This document shows positions 11,178 to 23,505 of a stretch of 64,000 nt of DNA, piece by piece. Position 1 is the first letter of the stretch, and each line of letters opens with the position of its first letter. This DNA comes from Platerodrilus igneus (lineage: Eukaryota > Arthropoda > Insecta > Coleoptera > Lycidae), in the NCBI GenBank assembly GCA_036346225.1, contig JARFIW010000839.1, forward strand, positions 237,001-301,000, written 5' to 3'. A program made the position numbers and the translations under genes. The notes below the pieces were generated by a model. That model did not search any database, had not been told where the DNA came from, and saw nothing but the letters and a program-made list of their open reading frames with translations.

Positions 11178-11232
<55 letters not shown>
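11177..11232. repeat. (TA)n array
   Basis: TA array directly upstream of the plus-strand LTR copy D. Confidence 0.95.
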
Positions 11233-11237
<5 letters not shown>

Positions 11238-11239
11238 AT

Positions 11240-13374
11240 TAACGTGGAATTATAGGTTAAATAGGTGTGGACAATAAAATTTTATTAACTGTGTATACAG
11301 AAGCAGGAGCAAATTATTTACGCGCCAAATTAATTAATTTATATGGTGAAAACGGACGGTTATTAAATTATTTATCTATTGGTATATTGGGATGTTAAAA
11401 TTGCATAAAAGAAGAAGCTTTTGAGTAGATAAAAGTTCAAGGATACGCATGAGTGATTATAATAATTTTAAATCAAACGCATGGAAGCAAAAAGGTAGCT
11501 TGCATGTATAGAAAATCAATAATTTTAAACGCAAATATTTCCATTTTAAAAGCCAATGTTCGTTTATACAAATACTAAGGGAAGAAACTAGGAATTGTCA
11601 TTCTAGACGGTTGGTTGCTACGAAGAACACCTGTTAATTATACGTGAGGTTCATGGAATCTTAAGCAAACGTTAGCACAAGATTCTATAGAATTGTGTTT
11701 GCAACGGTCAGTGTATAAGCTGCTACAATAACAAGTGCCTTGAAGACTAAGTGGAATAAACGATCGATAATGTAATACAGACAGAGAAACGTATAAAGAA
11801 AGCGTTGTGTACAAGTCACGTACGAAATACACGGGTAAATGTAAAGGCCAACTACAATATCGATTTTCTGGAAACTTAAGAGGGGTTCTAAAGTAGACAA
11901 CAAATATGCGTGGAACGGAGATAAATAGCTGATAGGTGGAGCGTTGTGACGAGGGAAAATTATATCATTGGTTTAAAGCTAGGCAGTTTCAAGAAGAGCG
12001 CGTTCGTAGAGGGTATCGAACAAAATTCCATGTAACAGCACGACGAACGGGGGATTTTCCAGAAGTTAGTGTTCGTTACGTTCAAAATTTTAAAAATCAG
12101 TTTAGAAAATAAGCTTTTCAAGGGAAATAGGTTCTATAGGGGGTTTAGAAAATCATATAAATACACGGAGAAAAATATTAAAGCTCTCTTTTCCTTTAGA
12201 TCTGGGTTCGTGCTTAGATCTGGAACGTAAAAATAGTAAATGCACTTACGGGTATTAATTATTGTATTTAGTCGGTAAAGTTGCATACAACTTCCTGTTT
12301 GAAAGTTATGTGAAGCTGTCGTAACGTACCGCAAAAGTTGTAAAAGTCATATTGCACAAGTTGGTGCTGTTGTTTAGATAATAGGTGCCGTTACTACAAC
12401 GACTCAATTAAATGAAGAGATGGTATTTTGGTAAGCAAAGCCTAAAACGTTACGTGTATGCATGAAGTATATTTGATATGGAATGTTACGTTTGAGACAA
12501 GGCTAATATCTGGGTAGAGGAATAGTGGTGGTGGCCGAGATTTGGATAGGTGGAGATCAGATAAATCCAGGCATAATGGAAGTATATGGACACTACAACG
12601 AGGGTTTCGAGTAACCATCTTCAGCGGTCACGAGGAACAAGGGCGACTCCATTAATGTTTTTGTATAAACATTTGTGCTGATATTTTTTGTGTTTGTGTG
12701 TTTTGATTTATTGGGGGAGGGTTTATTACCATAAAACTTGCTTAAAAAGGTATATGTGCAGGACAATTAATTTTGATTATTAAAAACGGGTTTATTGATG
12801 TTATATAAAGGTGTATTCATGATATAAAATGTTGTTGTAAAGGGGTAAACGGGTCTTTAAATTTGTTTTTAATAAAAATGCAAGGTGTAAAAGCATTTAC
12901 AGAACCTGGGTTATAATGAGCTCAAAAAAGATCAAAATAAAGTCAACTAGGGTTGCTTGTGGGGCCCATCTACTTGTATTATATAGAAGTTGTTAAAATA
13001 TATTAAAACCAAGGACTTTAAAGTATTTAATGATTGAGCTGGTAAACAGTTGTAACAAACGATCTGTACCAAGGTGTAAATATGTTATTAAGAATGGAAA
13101 CTTGTTAATATGTGTAAATAAAAAGGTTGTATAATTGTTGTATTATTTGATTGGTAATTTCATTTGGCTGTGTGTGTGTGTGTGAGAAAGGTATGCACTT
13201 AAAATGGTAGGTATTTAAGTAGAGGCCGATTGCTGAACTATCCAGGTTGAGCAGAAATACGGCGTCCAAAAAGAAGCGTAAGAAAAAATTTTTTTATTTT
13301 TTTTTTCAGAATATTTTATGTTGGCCCAATTTGTGGGGCGAGAACTTTAAGAGCATAATCCCCGATTCCACGGC
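11240..13374 (+). mobile_element. Solo LTR of family L, plus orientation (copy D)
   Basis: This 2.13-kb unit starts with AACGTGGAATTATAGG and ends with CCACGGCA, the two L termini. It carries the U3 block CAATATCGATTTTCTG (11855-11870), the promoter-like block GGGTTATAATGAGCTCA (12908-12924), poly(A) signal AATAAA (13117-13122) and, close to the end, a PBS-like GGCCCAATTTGTGGGGCG (13323-13340). The landmarks suggest U3 of about 1.67 kb, R of about 0.2 kb and U5 of about 0.25 kb. No gag or pol is attached, so it is a solo LTR. Confidence 0.8.
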
Positions 13375-15494
13375 ACTTTTATGCCTGGCAAACGCTGGAG
13401 CTCGATGTTAAAGCTTGTTCCAGACCTTCCACGGCAATATATATGTTAAACTGATAGATTTTTATAAACCATATTGTCCAATTTACAACATCGTTGACTA
13501 GAACTCTGAGAAGACTATTTAAAAAAGCTATGGGGAGATCGCATTTCAACATATTAATTTGGGCAAACATATTGATCACATAATGACAGGAATACGATTG
13601 GCTGGTTACGAGAAAGCCAAGTATCTCAACAACGCGCGTTAAACAGTGCACGTGCGGCTTGATTATACAAGTAATAGCTATTTATAAATACTTATATTGT
13701 AGCTAAACGACGTTTTTTATTTCAATAAATAATTTTGAAGGTGACTTGTTAATGTTTTTACAATTCTAAAGAAAAGAACTAACGAAAGTTAATTTAAAAC
13801 ATTTGAACATGCAAACAAAAATTGTTTTCAACAATTAAAATCTAACACTGACCATATACATGGTGCTTTAAAAACAATCATTAAATTCAATGTTTTCTAA
13901 ACTGCTTAATTACATTAATAAAATTAAAATGCTTCAAAGTGTATCCATACTTCCTCACAATTAATTTTTCTTTCCATGCATTATTCACAAGATCGTAGCA
14001 CGTTTACAGAATTAATACCTAAGGGCCAATGAAACAACTGCCATGTTGATATAGTACGAAACCCACTCCATATTTTATATACAACTCTTCTATTGTTCAA
14101 ATTTTAAGAAATAAAATTTTCTCCTTCTTGCCCTTACAACTCATTTATTAATGAGTACCAACTAATCAGTTGCAATTACACCTACTATTAAACGATTTAT
14201 TCTTAGGTTGAACTGCTGTATCACAGCACTAATTCTTCCTATCATCTGTAAATGCCGATACACTTGCAGCGAAGCTATGTGACGTACAGTTATGCAAAGT
14301 TATCTATTTAAGAAGAATATCCTTGTGTCGCTAACCAGCTTGGAAAGGAACTGCATATTTATTTATTTATTCGATCCAAACATGTTAAAGTTTTAATTAC
14401 ATAAATATTAGCAATTAAAGGATACATCTGCTGTCAGCGACATCTACCAAAAGCTTTCCAAAAGGTTTTCGAAAGTGAATAGTGCTTTCAGTCTAAAATC
14501 GATACTGGAAATAAAATCTTCGGCAAAAATTTTTCATAAAGTGTACAAACACGGTTGTTTTATTCTGAAAATGAAATGTAGCACTTAGGGAAGCTGTAGT
14601 GGCTGCAAATAATGCCATATTCACCTACTAGCTTTCTCAAAATAAGCGGTATAGTTCGTTTTTCGCTTATATTAAACGCGTGGCATTCTATAATAGCCTT
14701 TAGATAATTTAATTGTATAACAAATTAGATTTAAAAAATACATAATTGTGTATGTCCCTTCCTTATGCAATGAATGCGTGTAATAGATATTCGGAAACGT
14801 TGTGTAATTGGTGACTAATTCATAATTTCCTTGGAGAGATTCCTAAGTTTTAGTAGTAACGGATTATCTACAGTTCCTTATAGAAATTGACATTAGTCAC
14901 CATAGTAATCACTTGTAGCAGTTTCTATAATACTTAAAACAATCGATGCATTTGCTATTCGCCTTAGTTTATCTTTGTTAAAGCGATAAAACGCGTTATC
15001 GTTCTTATCAATATTATGAGTATGAAGCATAGCTTTCTACAATATTAAGTATTGACTTGGATGTAACAAAAATTTACAATAGAAGTTTCTAGTAAAATAT
15101 TTGTAAACTTTATGCGAACAGCATCCAAGGATTCCTTGCAAATGCTTCTTGTTTTTTTTATAAAGGTACTTTGCTTGAACGTGGCACATGTACTACACAT
15201 GAGAATCACTGTACCTCATTTGCAGTCCCGATATTAAGACGGTGTAGTTTTTTGTTGGAAATTGTCGTGCCTTTACAGAGTAGTTAAAATTTCTCGTAAG
15301 ACGACAATCAATAATGTTGCTTTTAGATCATTGTTCCAACCGCCAGTTGTCGCAGCAGTCTCGAATTACTAGTGACTGAATTCCTATCAAATGTATGTAA
15401 AACAAATAAATCAACACGGTTTAAAAAATGATCTTTATGGCGAAATTCATGCGTAAGACAAAACATGAACATCATGAGATTTTACATGTAATTT

Positions 15495-15499
<5 letters not shown>
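13375..15499. other. Unannotated AT-rich region
   Basis: No repeat shared with other parts of the window, no TE domain and no convincing coding region. Small frames are not conserved-looking. It may be host intergenic or intronic DNA. Confidence 0.4.
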
Positions 15500-15568
<69 letters not shown>

Positions 15569-15570
15569 CA
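15500..15570. repeat. (TA)n array left of family L copy 1
   Basis: A TA array (with one TTTA interruption near 15536) that touches the 3' LTR of copy 1. The apparent reading frames here are translated TA repeats (Tyr-Ile runs). Confidence 0.95.
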
Positions 15571-15571
15571 T

Positions 15572-16165
15572 TGCTGTGCCGCTTGCAATTCAATTTGTCC
15601 CGCGACAAACGATTTTAAGAAGTTCGCATTCTCGTTTACCTTCCGACGGCTCGGCACAGCGATTCTACTAAAAATTTGCACACGTCCAAGTTGAAATCTG
15701 AGAATTTTCCACGCGCCTCGCAACATGTCCGAAAACAACTAATTAATTTTACACACCAACTGATATGCTTCCCTTCTCATGTTTGCATCTTAGTTCAACC
15801 TTAATTGCCAATCTAGTCTGTTCGTTCTATGTACAACCTGTGCTCTCGTTTCACATTTCCCCTCGTTTAACTGCTAATGCATTCCATCTCGCTCGTCTCT
15901 ATACCACAAACTCGCTTCCTTACTTGCACTCATATAGCTTAAAGTTTATCGACTAACATATACATCGTTATTCTTGCAAGTGTTCTGCGTTCTAATACGC
16001 CGAAGTCTTTTATATAATTTCCCCACGTCTTTATAATTTCTCGATAGTTTGAGTACTTGGAACGATTAAAATTAAATACAAATTGAACATTTTAATTCTG
16101 CTTCTTTTTATAGAAAGCGTTTAGTGAATAATTTAAATCCCTTACTTTTGGTCTAAATTTGAGTA
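15572..16165 (-). repeat. 3' LTR of copy 1, shortened
   Basis: It keeps the LTR terminus TTGCTGTG on the left and the CTAAATTTGAGTA end on the right, but jumps from the terminus straight into the segment equivalent to 20811 of the 5' LTR. About 1.25 kb (the promoter, R and U5 part) is missing, and there is a second gap near 16145. Confidence 0.75.
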
Positions 16166-16720
16166 TTTTCCCCCTATTTGAATACAAATAATCCCACTTA
16201 TTTGAATTCAAATATGAAACTTCTAGACTGCAAAAAAAATATAAAAAAAATTGTCTCCCTATACACTTATCTTTCTAACTTACCTAACTTATATCCAATC
16301 CTAAAAATATTTACACCTATCCTACATCCCTATCCTATTCCTAACTCTCACCTAATTTTATAAACTGAAATTATCCCTAACTTCATCCTACTTATCCATC
16401 TCATCCTATATACATCCTATACACCTATCTTATTCCTAACTTTTAACCAATCTTCACTATACTCACTTACACCTACCTAATCCTATATACCTATCCTATT
16501 CTTATTCTATTCCTAACTCTCCATTAATCTTATAAGAAATATCTACACTTAACCTATTTAATTTTCTTCCTACATTTAATTTTCATTCTCATCCTATATA
16601 CCTATATCTAACTATCTCCCCTATTTATTCTATACCCAGCTTTATTTTCTATAAACACTTACTTCTACTCTTCTATATACACCTATACTATCCCTATATT
16701 TTGTTCATTTAATCTTCATT
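16166..16720 (-). other. Extended C-poor, purine-rich tract before the 3' LTR
   Basis: On the sense (minus) strand this stretch is almost free of C and consists of loosely repeated AGGATAGG, TAGGTGTA and TAGGAATAGG motifs. It sits between the end of pol and the 3' LTR and ends in GGGGGAAAA directly beside the LTR at 16166-16174, a good candidate polypurine tract for plus-strand priming. Copy 2 has an equivalent tract of about 610 bp. Confidence 0.65.
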
Positions 16721-16722
16721 TC

Positions 16723-17900
16723 TTATTTAAATCTGACTCTCTTCTTGATCCTCCAAGTCTTTCTTCTCACCATCCTAATACCCTTCATCCTTATTTCTCC
16801 TCTTTCTATATCTATACATATCATCCCTATTATCTCACATACAATAAACTTATCATTATTATCCTGACTCTTAAATATTGCTTCTTTTTCAGTCCCTACA
16901 CTTGTCTGTTTCTCATTTATTATTATTTTCTTTTCTGCGGACAAACCAAACGATACTACCTTAAAATTATAGATTTTTCCCTCTACGGAAAATCCTGTGT
17001 ACCTTCTAGAATCCTTGTGTAATGGAATCAGCCAGAATGAATTCCTTAAATCTAATTTACTAAAAACAAACTTGCCACTTAACTTCGTCAAAAGTGTGTC
17101 CATTAATGGTGGACAATGGAATTGCGGTTTGGTCCGTTGGTTAATTTTTCGTGCATCTAAACATAAACGAATACTATCATCTTTTTTCTTAACCACCACT
17201 AACGGATTTATGAAATGAGTGTTTGAGACCTCTATTATGCCATCTTCCAACATTTTATTTAATTCTGCCTTCACCTGCTCCCGATATGCTGCTGGAATAG
17301 AATAAACCTTGACGTTGAACGGTTCTGAATTATCCACTTCTAACACGTGCTCATAGCCTAACGCTGTGCTTGCTTCTACCCCCACTAATTCTGCATGTTT
17401 TTGTAATAAAGCTTGAACCTCTACTATCCTATCCTCTGGACATGTTATTGTGTTGATCTGTTTAACTCTATCATCCTCTACCTCTACTACATTAATACTC
17501 AACCCCGTGTCATCCTCTGTGACTTCATAACTGCCCTTCCATGGCACTACCCTATCGTTTGTCCTTACTACCTTCCTTTCCATCTCTATCAAAACTTCTA
17601 ACTTCATCATACAGTCAACACCTAAAATGCTCTGAAACTTCAGTCCAGGTACAATTACAAACTCCTATTCACTGCTTAAGTACCACAACGCTATTTACTA
17701 CAGCAAACTTCTTTTTATTTGGAGCTACTAAATGGCTACGCTTTATAGGCATAATTCTATCACAAACCTTATCCCTAATTTTGCTGACGAATTCCTCAGA
17801 TATTAAACTCGCCTCTGCCCCTGTATTAAGTAATGCTTTTATTATTCTCTAAAATTCCTATATTAATAATTGGCAAACATAATTTTTCCTCAGTTTCTGG
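16723..17900 (-). pseudogene. Truncated pol of copy 1 (protease and RT N-terminal part)
   Basis: The frame 16723-17610 begins in the protease-RT linker and contains the RT fingers and first palm segment: SNTHFINPLVVVKKKD, CLDARKINQ and FSKLDLRNSFWLIPL (motif A, with its catalytic Asp). After about residue 222 (KVVSFGLS) it switches abruptly to low-complexity basic sequence, so the YVDD motif, RNase H and integrase are lost by an internal deletion. The protease lies upstream (about 17800-17900) in another frame, with Asn-Thr-Gly instead of Asp-Thr-Gly at the active site. The encoded protein cannot work. Family assignment to Ty3/gypsy rests on the RT motif order. Confidence 0.8.
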
Positions 17901-17980
17901 CTCTACTTCCTCCTCAATTTTGAAAAATTCACGTGGATGTTCATACACATTTACACAGAAATCTAGTGGCCTGTCGCGTT

Positions 17981-19396
17981 CTAAAAATCCTGTCTCGTCC
18001 TGTTTTCCGTGCTTGGTCCTGGTTGTCCTTCTACAACCTGTGCGTACGTCCTCCTCGTATTAATATCCGTGTCCCTGTCTCTATTCGGCGTGCTCATCAC
18101 AGTCCTGTTTACTTCCGGTAAACTGTTCTGTCTCGTGTAACTAGGTTTTGGCGTCGGTCCCCTAGTCGCACTATTGCTTCTGTATTCCTGTCCTCGTCGT
18201 TCCCAATTCGGTCGAAAATTTCTATTGTAGTCAGGCCGTCTCGGAAAATTCTGTGTCCTGTTGTCAAACCTAACCGTGTTAATGTTTCGTTCACGTATCT
18301 CTCTTGTCCGTCCTACACATACATCGTCATATCTCTGTAGGTATTCTAAAAATGTCTCACGTTCTGTAATGTTTTGTAAGGCCACGTGTTGTCTCATTTC
18401 CAGTTCAAAATGTCGTGATAAGTACTTGATTATTTGTCTGTCCGTCAATGGTGGAGTAAGTTGTTTGGCCATACTGTATTTTCGGATGACATATTGTTCC
18501 CTAGAACCTACAAACTCTCCCTTAAGTTTTCCTGTAATCAAGTCGTCCCTAATCTGATCCTGTTTGTGATCATTCCAGTAATGTTGTAAAAATTGGTTTT
18601 CAAAGTCCTGATACGTGTCTATGTCCTGTCCTACTGAATTATACCATGCTTCCGCGTTGTCTTTCAATAAAGCCTTTATCGTATTTAGTTTAGTCTGTTC
18701 GTCGAATAAATTTCCCACTAGATTTCTTACGCTATTAATAACGATTTGTGGATTTATCCTGTTATCGCCATAAAATTTCATATGTTGGTCCAATGATACG
18801 CCACCTGTATAAAATCTGGGACCATCCCCCGTTAAACTTGCCATGTTGTATTTAATACTACCAACCTCGCGTTCTACCCTTCCTAACTGATCCCTACATG
18901 AGTTCGTTACTTCAGTCATTTTTATATTTATCTCTTCTTCACAAAAAATACGTACATCGGACCTTAAATTTCCCATTTCCTGTCGAAGACCTGTAATGTT
19001 TTTCTCATTTCTATCAACCCTACTTTCAACTTCCCCCATTTTCACGGTAAGACTATTTTTAAACTCTGTAAATTCTTTAGTAGATTGCTCAATTTTCCCA
19101 CTTATCTGCTCTAATTTTCGGTTGGACTCCTCCCTCGCTGTATTCGATTCTTCCCTAGCTCTATTAGATCCATCGCTTAGCTGTTCTAATTTTTGGTTGG
19201 ACTCCTCCCTAGCTAATCGCATTTCCTCTAACATTCTCATCATTAACTCATTTCCTGTTTCTCCTGACTCCGTCTTAGACTGATCCCTACCACCTCCTGC
19301 TTCTTCCTCCATTTCTGCTTCTGTCGTCTTAAATTAAGCACTATCACTGCTTCCTATTTCTACCCCTTGACTTCGAAGCCACTGTTTTCTCTCCAT
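17981..19396 (-). pseudogene. Gag of family L copy 1
   Basis: The likely original start is the ATG at 19396, just inside the PBS, because copy 2 has a matching start (MQRKEWL against MERKQWL). A stop codon about 20 codons later breaks this copy, leaving a 443-residue frame from an ATG at 19312. Residues 20-150 are a long heptad-like, charged coiled-coil region with repeats of REESN. Residues about 150-340 resemble a retrotransposon capsid, and the C-terminus is Arg/Asn-rich without a CCHC zinc knuckle. Gag would package element RNA. Copy 2 encodes the same layout with gag fused to pol in a single frame. Confidence 0.8.
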
Positions 19397-19530
19397 ACGT
19401 CACACTTTTCACCCCCACACACGCCTACACACTTCTTTCACACACCTACAAAAAAATATTCACACTCAGCTCTTAATTTCAAGGTCGTCAGTTTCCTGAA
19501 ACAGTTACACACTATCTGAAATTCGAGCCT

Positions 19531-19548
19531 TTCACGTTCGGGTCGCCA
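19531..19548 (-). promoter_or_regulatory. Primer-binding site of copy 1
   Basis: On the minus strand TGGCGACCCGAACGTGA starts four bases after the 5' LTR end. The same 17 bases occur at the same position in copy 2, and TGG matches the CCA end of a tRNA. I did not identify the primer tRNA with certainty; the first 8 bases fit an Arg-type acceptor end. Confidence 0.7.
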
Positions 19549-19552
19549 AGAT

Positions 19553-21628
19553 TGTTGTAAAATGCGCCTCTGGTCACTGGAACTGGTGCTTTCTACTGAT
19601 CATTTGAGCCCCACAGATTGGGCGTCATGATTGTTGTGATTCCTTATAAAAATCGAGCCTCACGAATTGGGCGTCAAAATTTGCTGTGATCCTCGTTACT
19701 ACGGTGAAATCTCCTCTGATATTCGATTTCTTACCTGAATATCGCCTCTTGACTCTTTCCGCCTCGGCAGCTCACCTAGATAAAACTTTCATCCTCATTC
19801 ATAAAAAAACACATTCCTACCACAAACATCAACGTCAACTCTATTTACACCAATATTCACAATACATTAAAATTTCAAAATTAAATTTCAGATTAAATTT
19901 CAGCATCATAAAATTTCTAGTTCATATTTGTCATCATTTTAATTTTCATCCGGAATTAGAGTCCTTGTAGGATGCATACTAATTAAGTTAACAATATTTG
20001 CAGACCTGAGTCTGAATAAAAGGGAGCATCTCCCACCCCTTTACGTTAATTTAACAAGTTAGTCTAATTGAGCTCAAAGACAGACCCACATTTTCATCAT
20101 ATTCAAAAACATAAACCTGATAAATACTCCTTTCTACTTATACAAGAAAATTTTACCTTAAAATTAAAAATTTGTTGTTTATACAAATTTACTACTGTCC
20201 ATCTTTATCAAACAAATTATAAAGATATTCAACACACACTAAAACATCTAAGGTCGAACAACATGCATAATTTACCTGAAGGTTAATGCACTCGTGGCTT
20301 CAATGTACATCGGACTTGCTAATCCCACCATTCCAGCTGGTTTATGTTTACGGCTTCAGATTTTTGACCGTCTTTAAAATTTTTCTCCAACACCATTCGT
20401 CTTAAAGGTTTCAGGGCTTCTCAGGAACTCATCTATGTATATCTAAATCTTGTTTTGTGGATCCAATCACGTTTACAAATAACATTTGACTATTAACACC
20501 CTCGAAAAATAGCACTGAAATTCTAACTCTTTCACTCTATACCCAAAAACTGCCTACTTCTATTTATTTATTTATCGTTATTAATTTGGATAATTGGTAC
20601 AGTAATACCCGCAAATATAACTAGACTTTGTTATCTTCATTTAGCTTCTCTAAGGGTATTAATAACTTTTATTGTAGCACGTAATCACCACGTATTCTAC
20701 TTAAAGTATTGAATAATCAAAAAATAAAGAGCAAAACTGTTTAAAGTATCGAATAAAATCAAAAATATAAGAGAGCGAAACACCTATAAGCACGGGTTTA
20801 TATAATGGCCCGCTTGCAAGTCGAATTTGTCCCGCGACAGACGATTTTAAGAAATTCGCATTCTCGTTTTCCTTCCGACGGCTCGGCACAGCGATTCTAC
20901 TAAAAATTTGCACACGTCCAAGTTGAAATCTGAGGATTTTCCACACGCCTCGCAACACGTCCGAGAACAACTAATTAATTTTACACACCAACTGATATGC
21001 TTCCCTTCTCATGTTTGCATCTTATTTCAACCTTAATTGCCAATCTAGTCTGTTCCTTCTATCTAGAACCTGTGCTCTCGTTTCACATTTCCCCTCGTTT
21101 AACTGCTAATGCATTCCATCTCGCTCGTCTCTATACCACAAACTCGCTTCTTTACTTGCACTCATATAGCTTAAAGTTTATCGACTAACATATACATCGT
21201 TATTCTTGCAAGTGTTCTGTGTTCTAATACGCCGAAGTCTTTTATATAATTTCCCCACGTCTTTATAATTTCTCGATAGTTTGAGCACTTGGAACGATTA
21301 AAATTTAATACAAATTGAACATTTTAATTCTGCTTCTTTTTATAGAAAGCGTCTAGTGAATAATTTAAATCCCTTATTTTTAACGAAACGAATAAATTTT
21401 TATGCTCCACGGTTTTAATAACGCGTATTATCTAATGAAATCTTACATTACTTTTTTTTAAACGTTGATTATGAATATGTATAAAAACCCTACATTCTAA
21501 TTGAATGATTTAAATCTACACAGTAGGCCTTTAATTAAGCGTACTATTTTCCACTGCTTTAATATACACGGTGATTAAAATTATTTGATGTCGTTAATTA
21601 ATTTTCTACCCTTGTCTAAATTTAAGTA
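19553..21628 (-). repeat. 5' LTR of copy 1
   Basis: This 2.08-kb LTR is bounded by TTGTTGTAAAA next to the PBS and by CTAAATTTAAGTA at the TA array. Its PBS-proximal end contains two further PBS-like modules, at 19605-19640 (GAGCCCCACAGATTGGGCGT) and 19654-19690 (GAGCCTCACGAATTGGGCGT), each followed by TTG(T/C)TGTGAT. Confidence 0.75.
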
Positions 21629-21670
<42 letters not shown>

Positions 21671-21679
21671 ATATATAGA

Positions 21680-21710
<31 letters not shown>
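21629..21710. repeat. (TA)n array between family L copy 1 and PLE-A
   Basis: TA array with a few TTTA and TAGA interruptions, touching an LTR end on the left and a PLE end on the right. Confidence 0.95.
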
Positions 21711-21716
<6 letters not shown>

Positions 21717-21825
21717 GTATTCTTTTTGTAGGTTTCAGGTCTTCTTAAATAATCAGTACTCTTTTTTATAAATCTAAGCTTTCGGACATATTCAATCCTT
21801 TGTCAAAGATACTAAAATATACAGA
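21711..21825 (-). repeat. PLE-A pseudo-LTR, downstream copy
   Basis: It matches 24592-24704 with few differences. On the minus strand it contains TGACAAAGG, GAATATGTCC and GAAAGC in the order core, stem II, GAAA of a hammerhead, but the CUGANGA core is not preserved, so I call it ribozyme-derived only tentatively. Confidence 0.7.
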
Positions 21826-22035
21826 AATAATAATACTGTAAAATTATAAAGGTATGTTGTTACTTACTAAAGCGAGGCTACAGATATAAATTAAAAATAC
21901 ATTTGTTTCGTATTACAAACATTAAAGATATAAACTTGTTGGAAGTTAGATAAAGTTTGACATTTGACAGGTGTTTTATTTTTGACTGAAAGCTCCCCCT
22001 CTGTTTTTTATGTTTATTTAAATTTTAAATAGCAT

Positions 22036-22064
22036 GTTGTGTGTGTGTGTGTGTGTGTGTGTGT
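22036..22064. repeat. (TG)n microsatellite in PLE-A 3' region
   Basis: About fourteen TG units in the region downstream of the endonuclease, before the terminal repeat. The 21826-22300 stretch otherwise holds only AT-rich 3' untranslated PLE sequence. Confidence 0.9.
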
Positions 22065-22303
22065 TAGAAGCTGTTGTGTAGATTACTGAATATTTTTAAT
22101 TTATTTGTTAGTGGTTTGAAAATTTAGAAGATAAGTATATATAGAGCTCAAACTATCAAAATCAGTTTTTTTGTTCATACTGTTAGAATTTTGAAAAATG
22201 TAACACATTTAAAGAAATTCTCTTTTCTTTTTATGACTTTCAATGTCTAAAATTTTTGGTGTGTTGAAATTTATCTCATGATGAGTGCTATTAACGTGAG
22301 TAG

Positions 22304-22642
22304 TTAAAGCACATGTATTGGGTTTGACTCGTATGTCACTTTTATGTTGAGTATACGTTGTTTTAACTTTTGTGAGCTTTGTCCTATGTAAGATTGGTCA
22401 CAATTTAAACAATTAATTTTGTAGATAACGTTTCGTTGGTATAATGGAGTTGTTTTATCTTTTACTTTAGAGAATAGGTTATTTAGAGTTAAACTATTCC
22501 TCTTCGCAATTTTTATGTTAAATTTTTTGAAAATATTTTCTAATTTGACGGTTAAATGTTCTATATAGGGAAGAGATTGAAATGTTAAAGTAGTATCGTT
22601 TTGGTTTTTTGTGTTATTATTGAGAATTGCATGAGGTGTCAT
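22304..22642 (-). pseudogene. PLE-A GIY-YIG endonuclease segment
   Basis: A 112-residue frame contains SLPYIEHLTVKL, then YQRNVIYKINCLNCDQSYIG and QSSQKLKQRI, the linker and the start of a PLE GIY-YIG domain (conserved Cys pair CLNC, then SYIGQS). In intact PLEs this domain nicks target DNA to prime reverse transcription. The frame stops early after ILNIKV, so the distal catalytic half (the region with His and Glu) is out of frame or lost. It follows the RT frame at 22683 and belonged to the same polyprotein. Confidence 0.8.
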
Positions 22643-22682
22643 GTGATTGTATAGAAGACGTTTAATTAAAATGGATGGATAG

Positions 22683-23505
22683 TTATTGTTTTTTAGTATG
22701 ATAAAGAGTTTTTTTTAAATTTTTTTGGTATAACGATGGATGACTAATTTTTTGAATTCTATTCTTTAAACCTAAGATGAAGTTAATTTTAATGTTGTAT
22801 GAGTGATATGATAAATAATTTAAATACCTGCCGGAATTAATAGGTTTTTGGTACCAATCTAAAATAATGTTGTTTTCTGAATTTCTAATTAGTAGAGTGT
22901 CTAAAAAAGGAATCGAGCGATTATTTTCGTTTTCTATGGTAAATTGTATTTTGTTGTTATAACTATTGAAAATTTGTAAGGTTTCATTGAGTTTATCGTT
23001 AGGAATAGCTGTTACTATGTCGTTTACAAATTTCTTTATGAATGGTAAACTGAAATGTAGTTTAGGGATCACATTATCTAGTAGGGTGTCCATGACAATT
23101 TTGGCTAATATAGGACTTAAATTGGAGCCCATTGGACAGCCAAATATCTGAAGATAAAATTTATTATTAAATTTAAAATAACTTGTTTCAAAGAGAAAAT
23201 TAATAATTTCTATAAAAACCGGTTTTGAGATATTACAATTGTTTGTGATGTTTAACCATAAGTTATCAATATTTTGTAATACTAACTCTTTTGAAATGTT
23301 TGTGAAGAGTGAAATTACATCTAAACTTATTAATATATAATTGTTTGGTAGTTGGAAGTTGTTTATAAAGGTTGCAAATTCAAAAGAATCTTTTACATTG
23401 TATTCGTTTAGATTTGTTGATTTTTCTAAAATAACAGCAACGAATTTAGAGAGCTTTTCAGTTGGATTATTGTATGAAGCTACAATTGATCGAATTGGGT
23501 TATCT
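22683..23505 (-). pseudogene. PLE-A reverse transcriptase, palm and thumb
   Basis: The 149-residue frame at 22683-23132 starts at MGSNLSPILAKIVMD (RT motif B) and reaches the motif C region, which reads FVNDI where PLEs have a YVDDI-type motif; the first catalytic Asp is Asn. Downstream IPFLDTLLIR and DWYQKPINSGRYLNY are standard PLE RT thumb motifs. Upstream, 23133-23505 carries motif A (LISLDVISLFTNI) in a different frame. At least one frameshift and the D-to-N change inactivate it. Confidence 0.85.

Larger units (their letters stand above)
15572..21628 (-). mobile_element. Family L gypsy-like retrotransposon, copy 1 (internally deleted)
   Basis: Minus-strand LTR retrotransposon. From right to left: 5' LTR 19553-21628, PBS at 19531-19548 (starting TGGCGACCCGAACGTGA on the minus strand), gag from 19396, a truncated pol ending at 16723, a purine-rich tract 16166-16720, and a 3' LTR 15572-16165 with a large internal deletion. 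LTR segments 15580-16160 and 20811-21395 are nearly identical by eye. Most of RT, all RNase H and all IN core are missing, so it cannot move by itself. Confidence 0.85.

Noticed and set aside
15428..15738. Open frames on both strands rich in Tyr-Ile
   Set aside because: They are translated (TA)n microsatellite plus LTR sequence, not genes.
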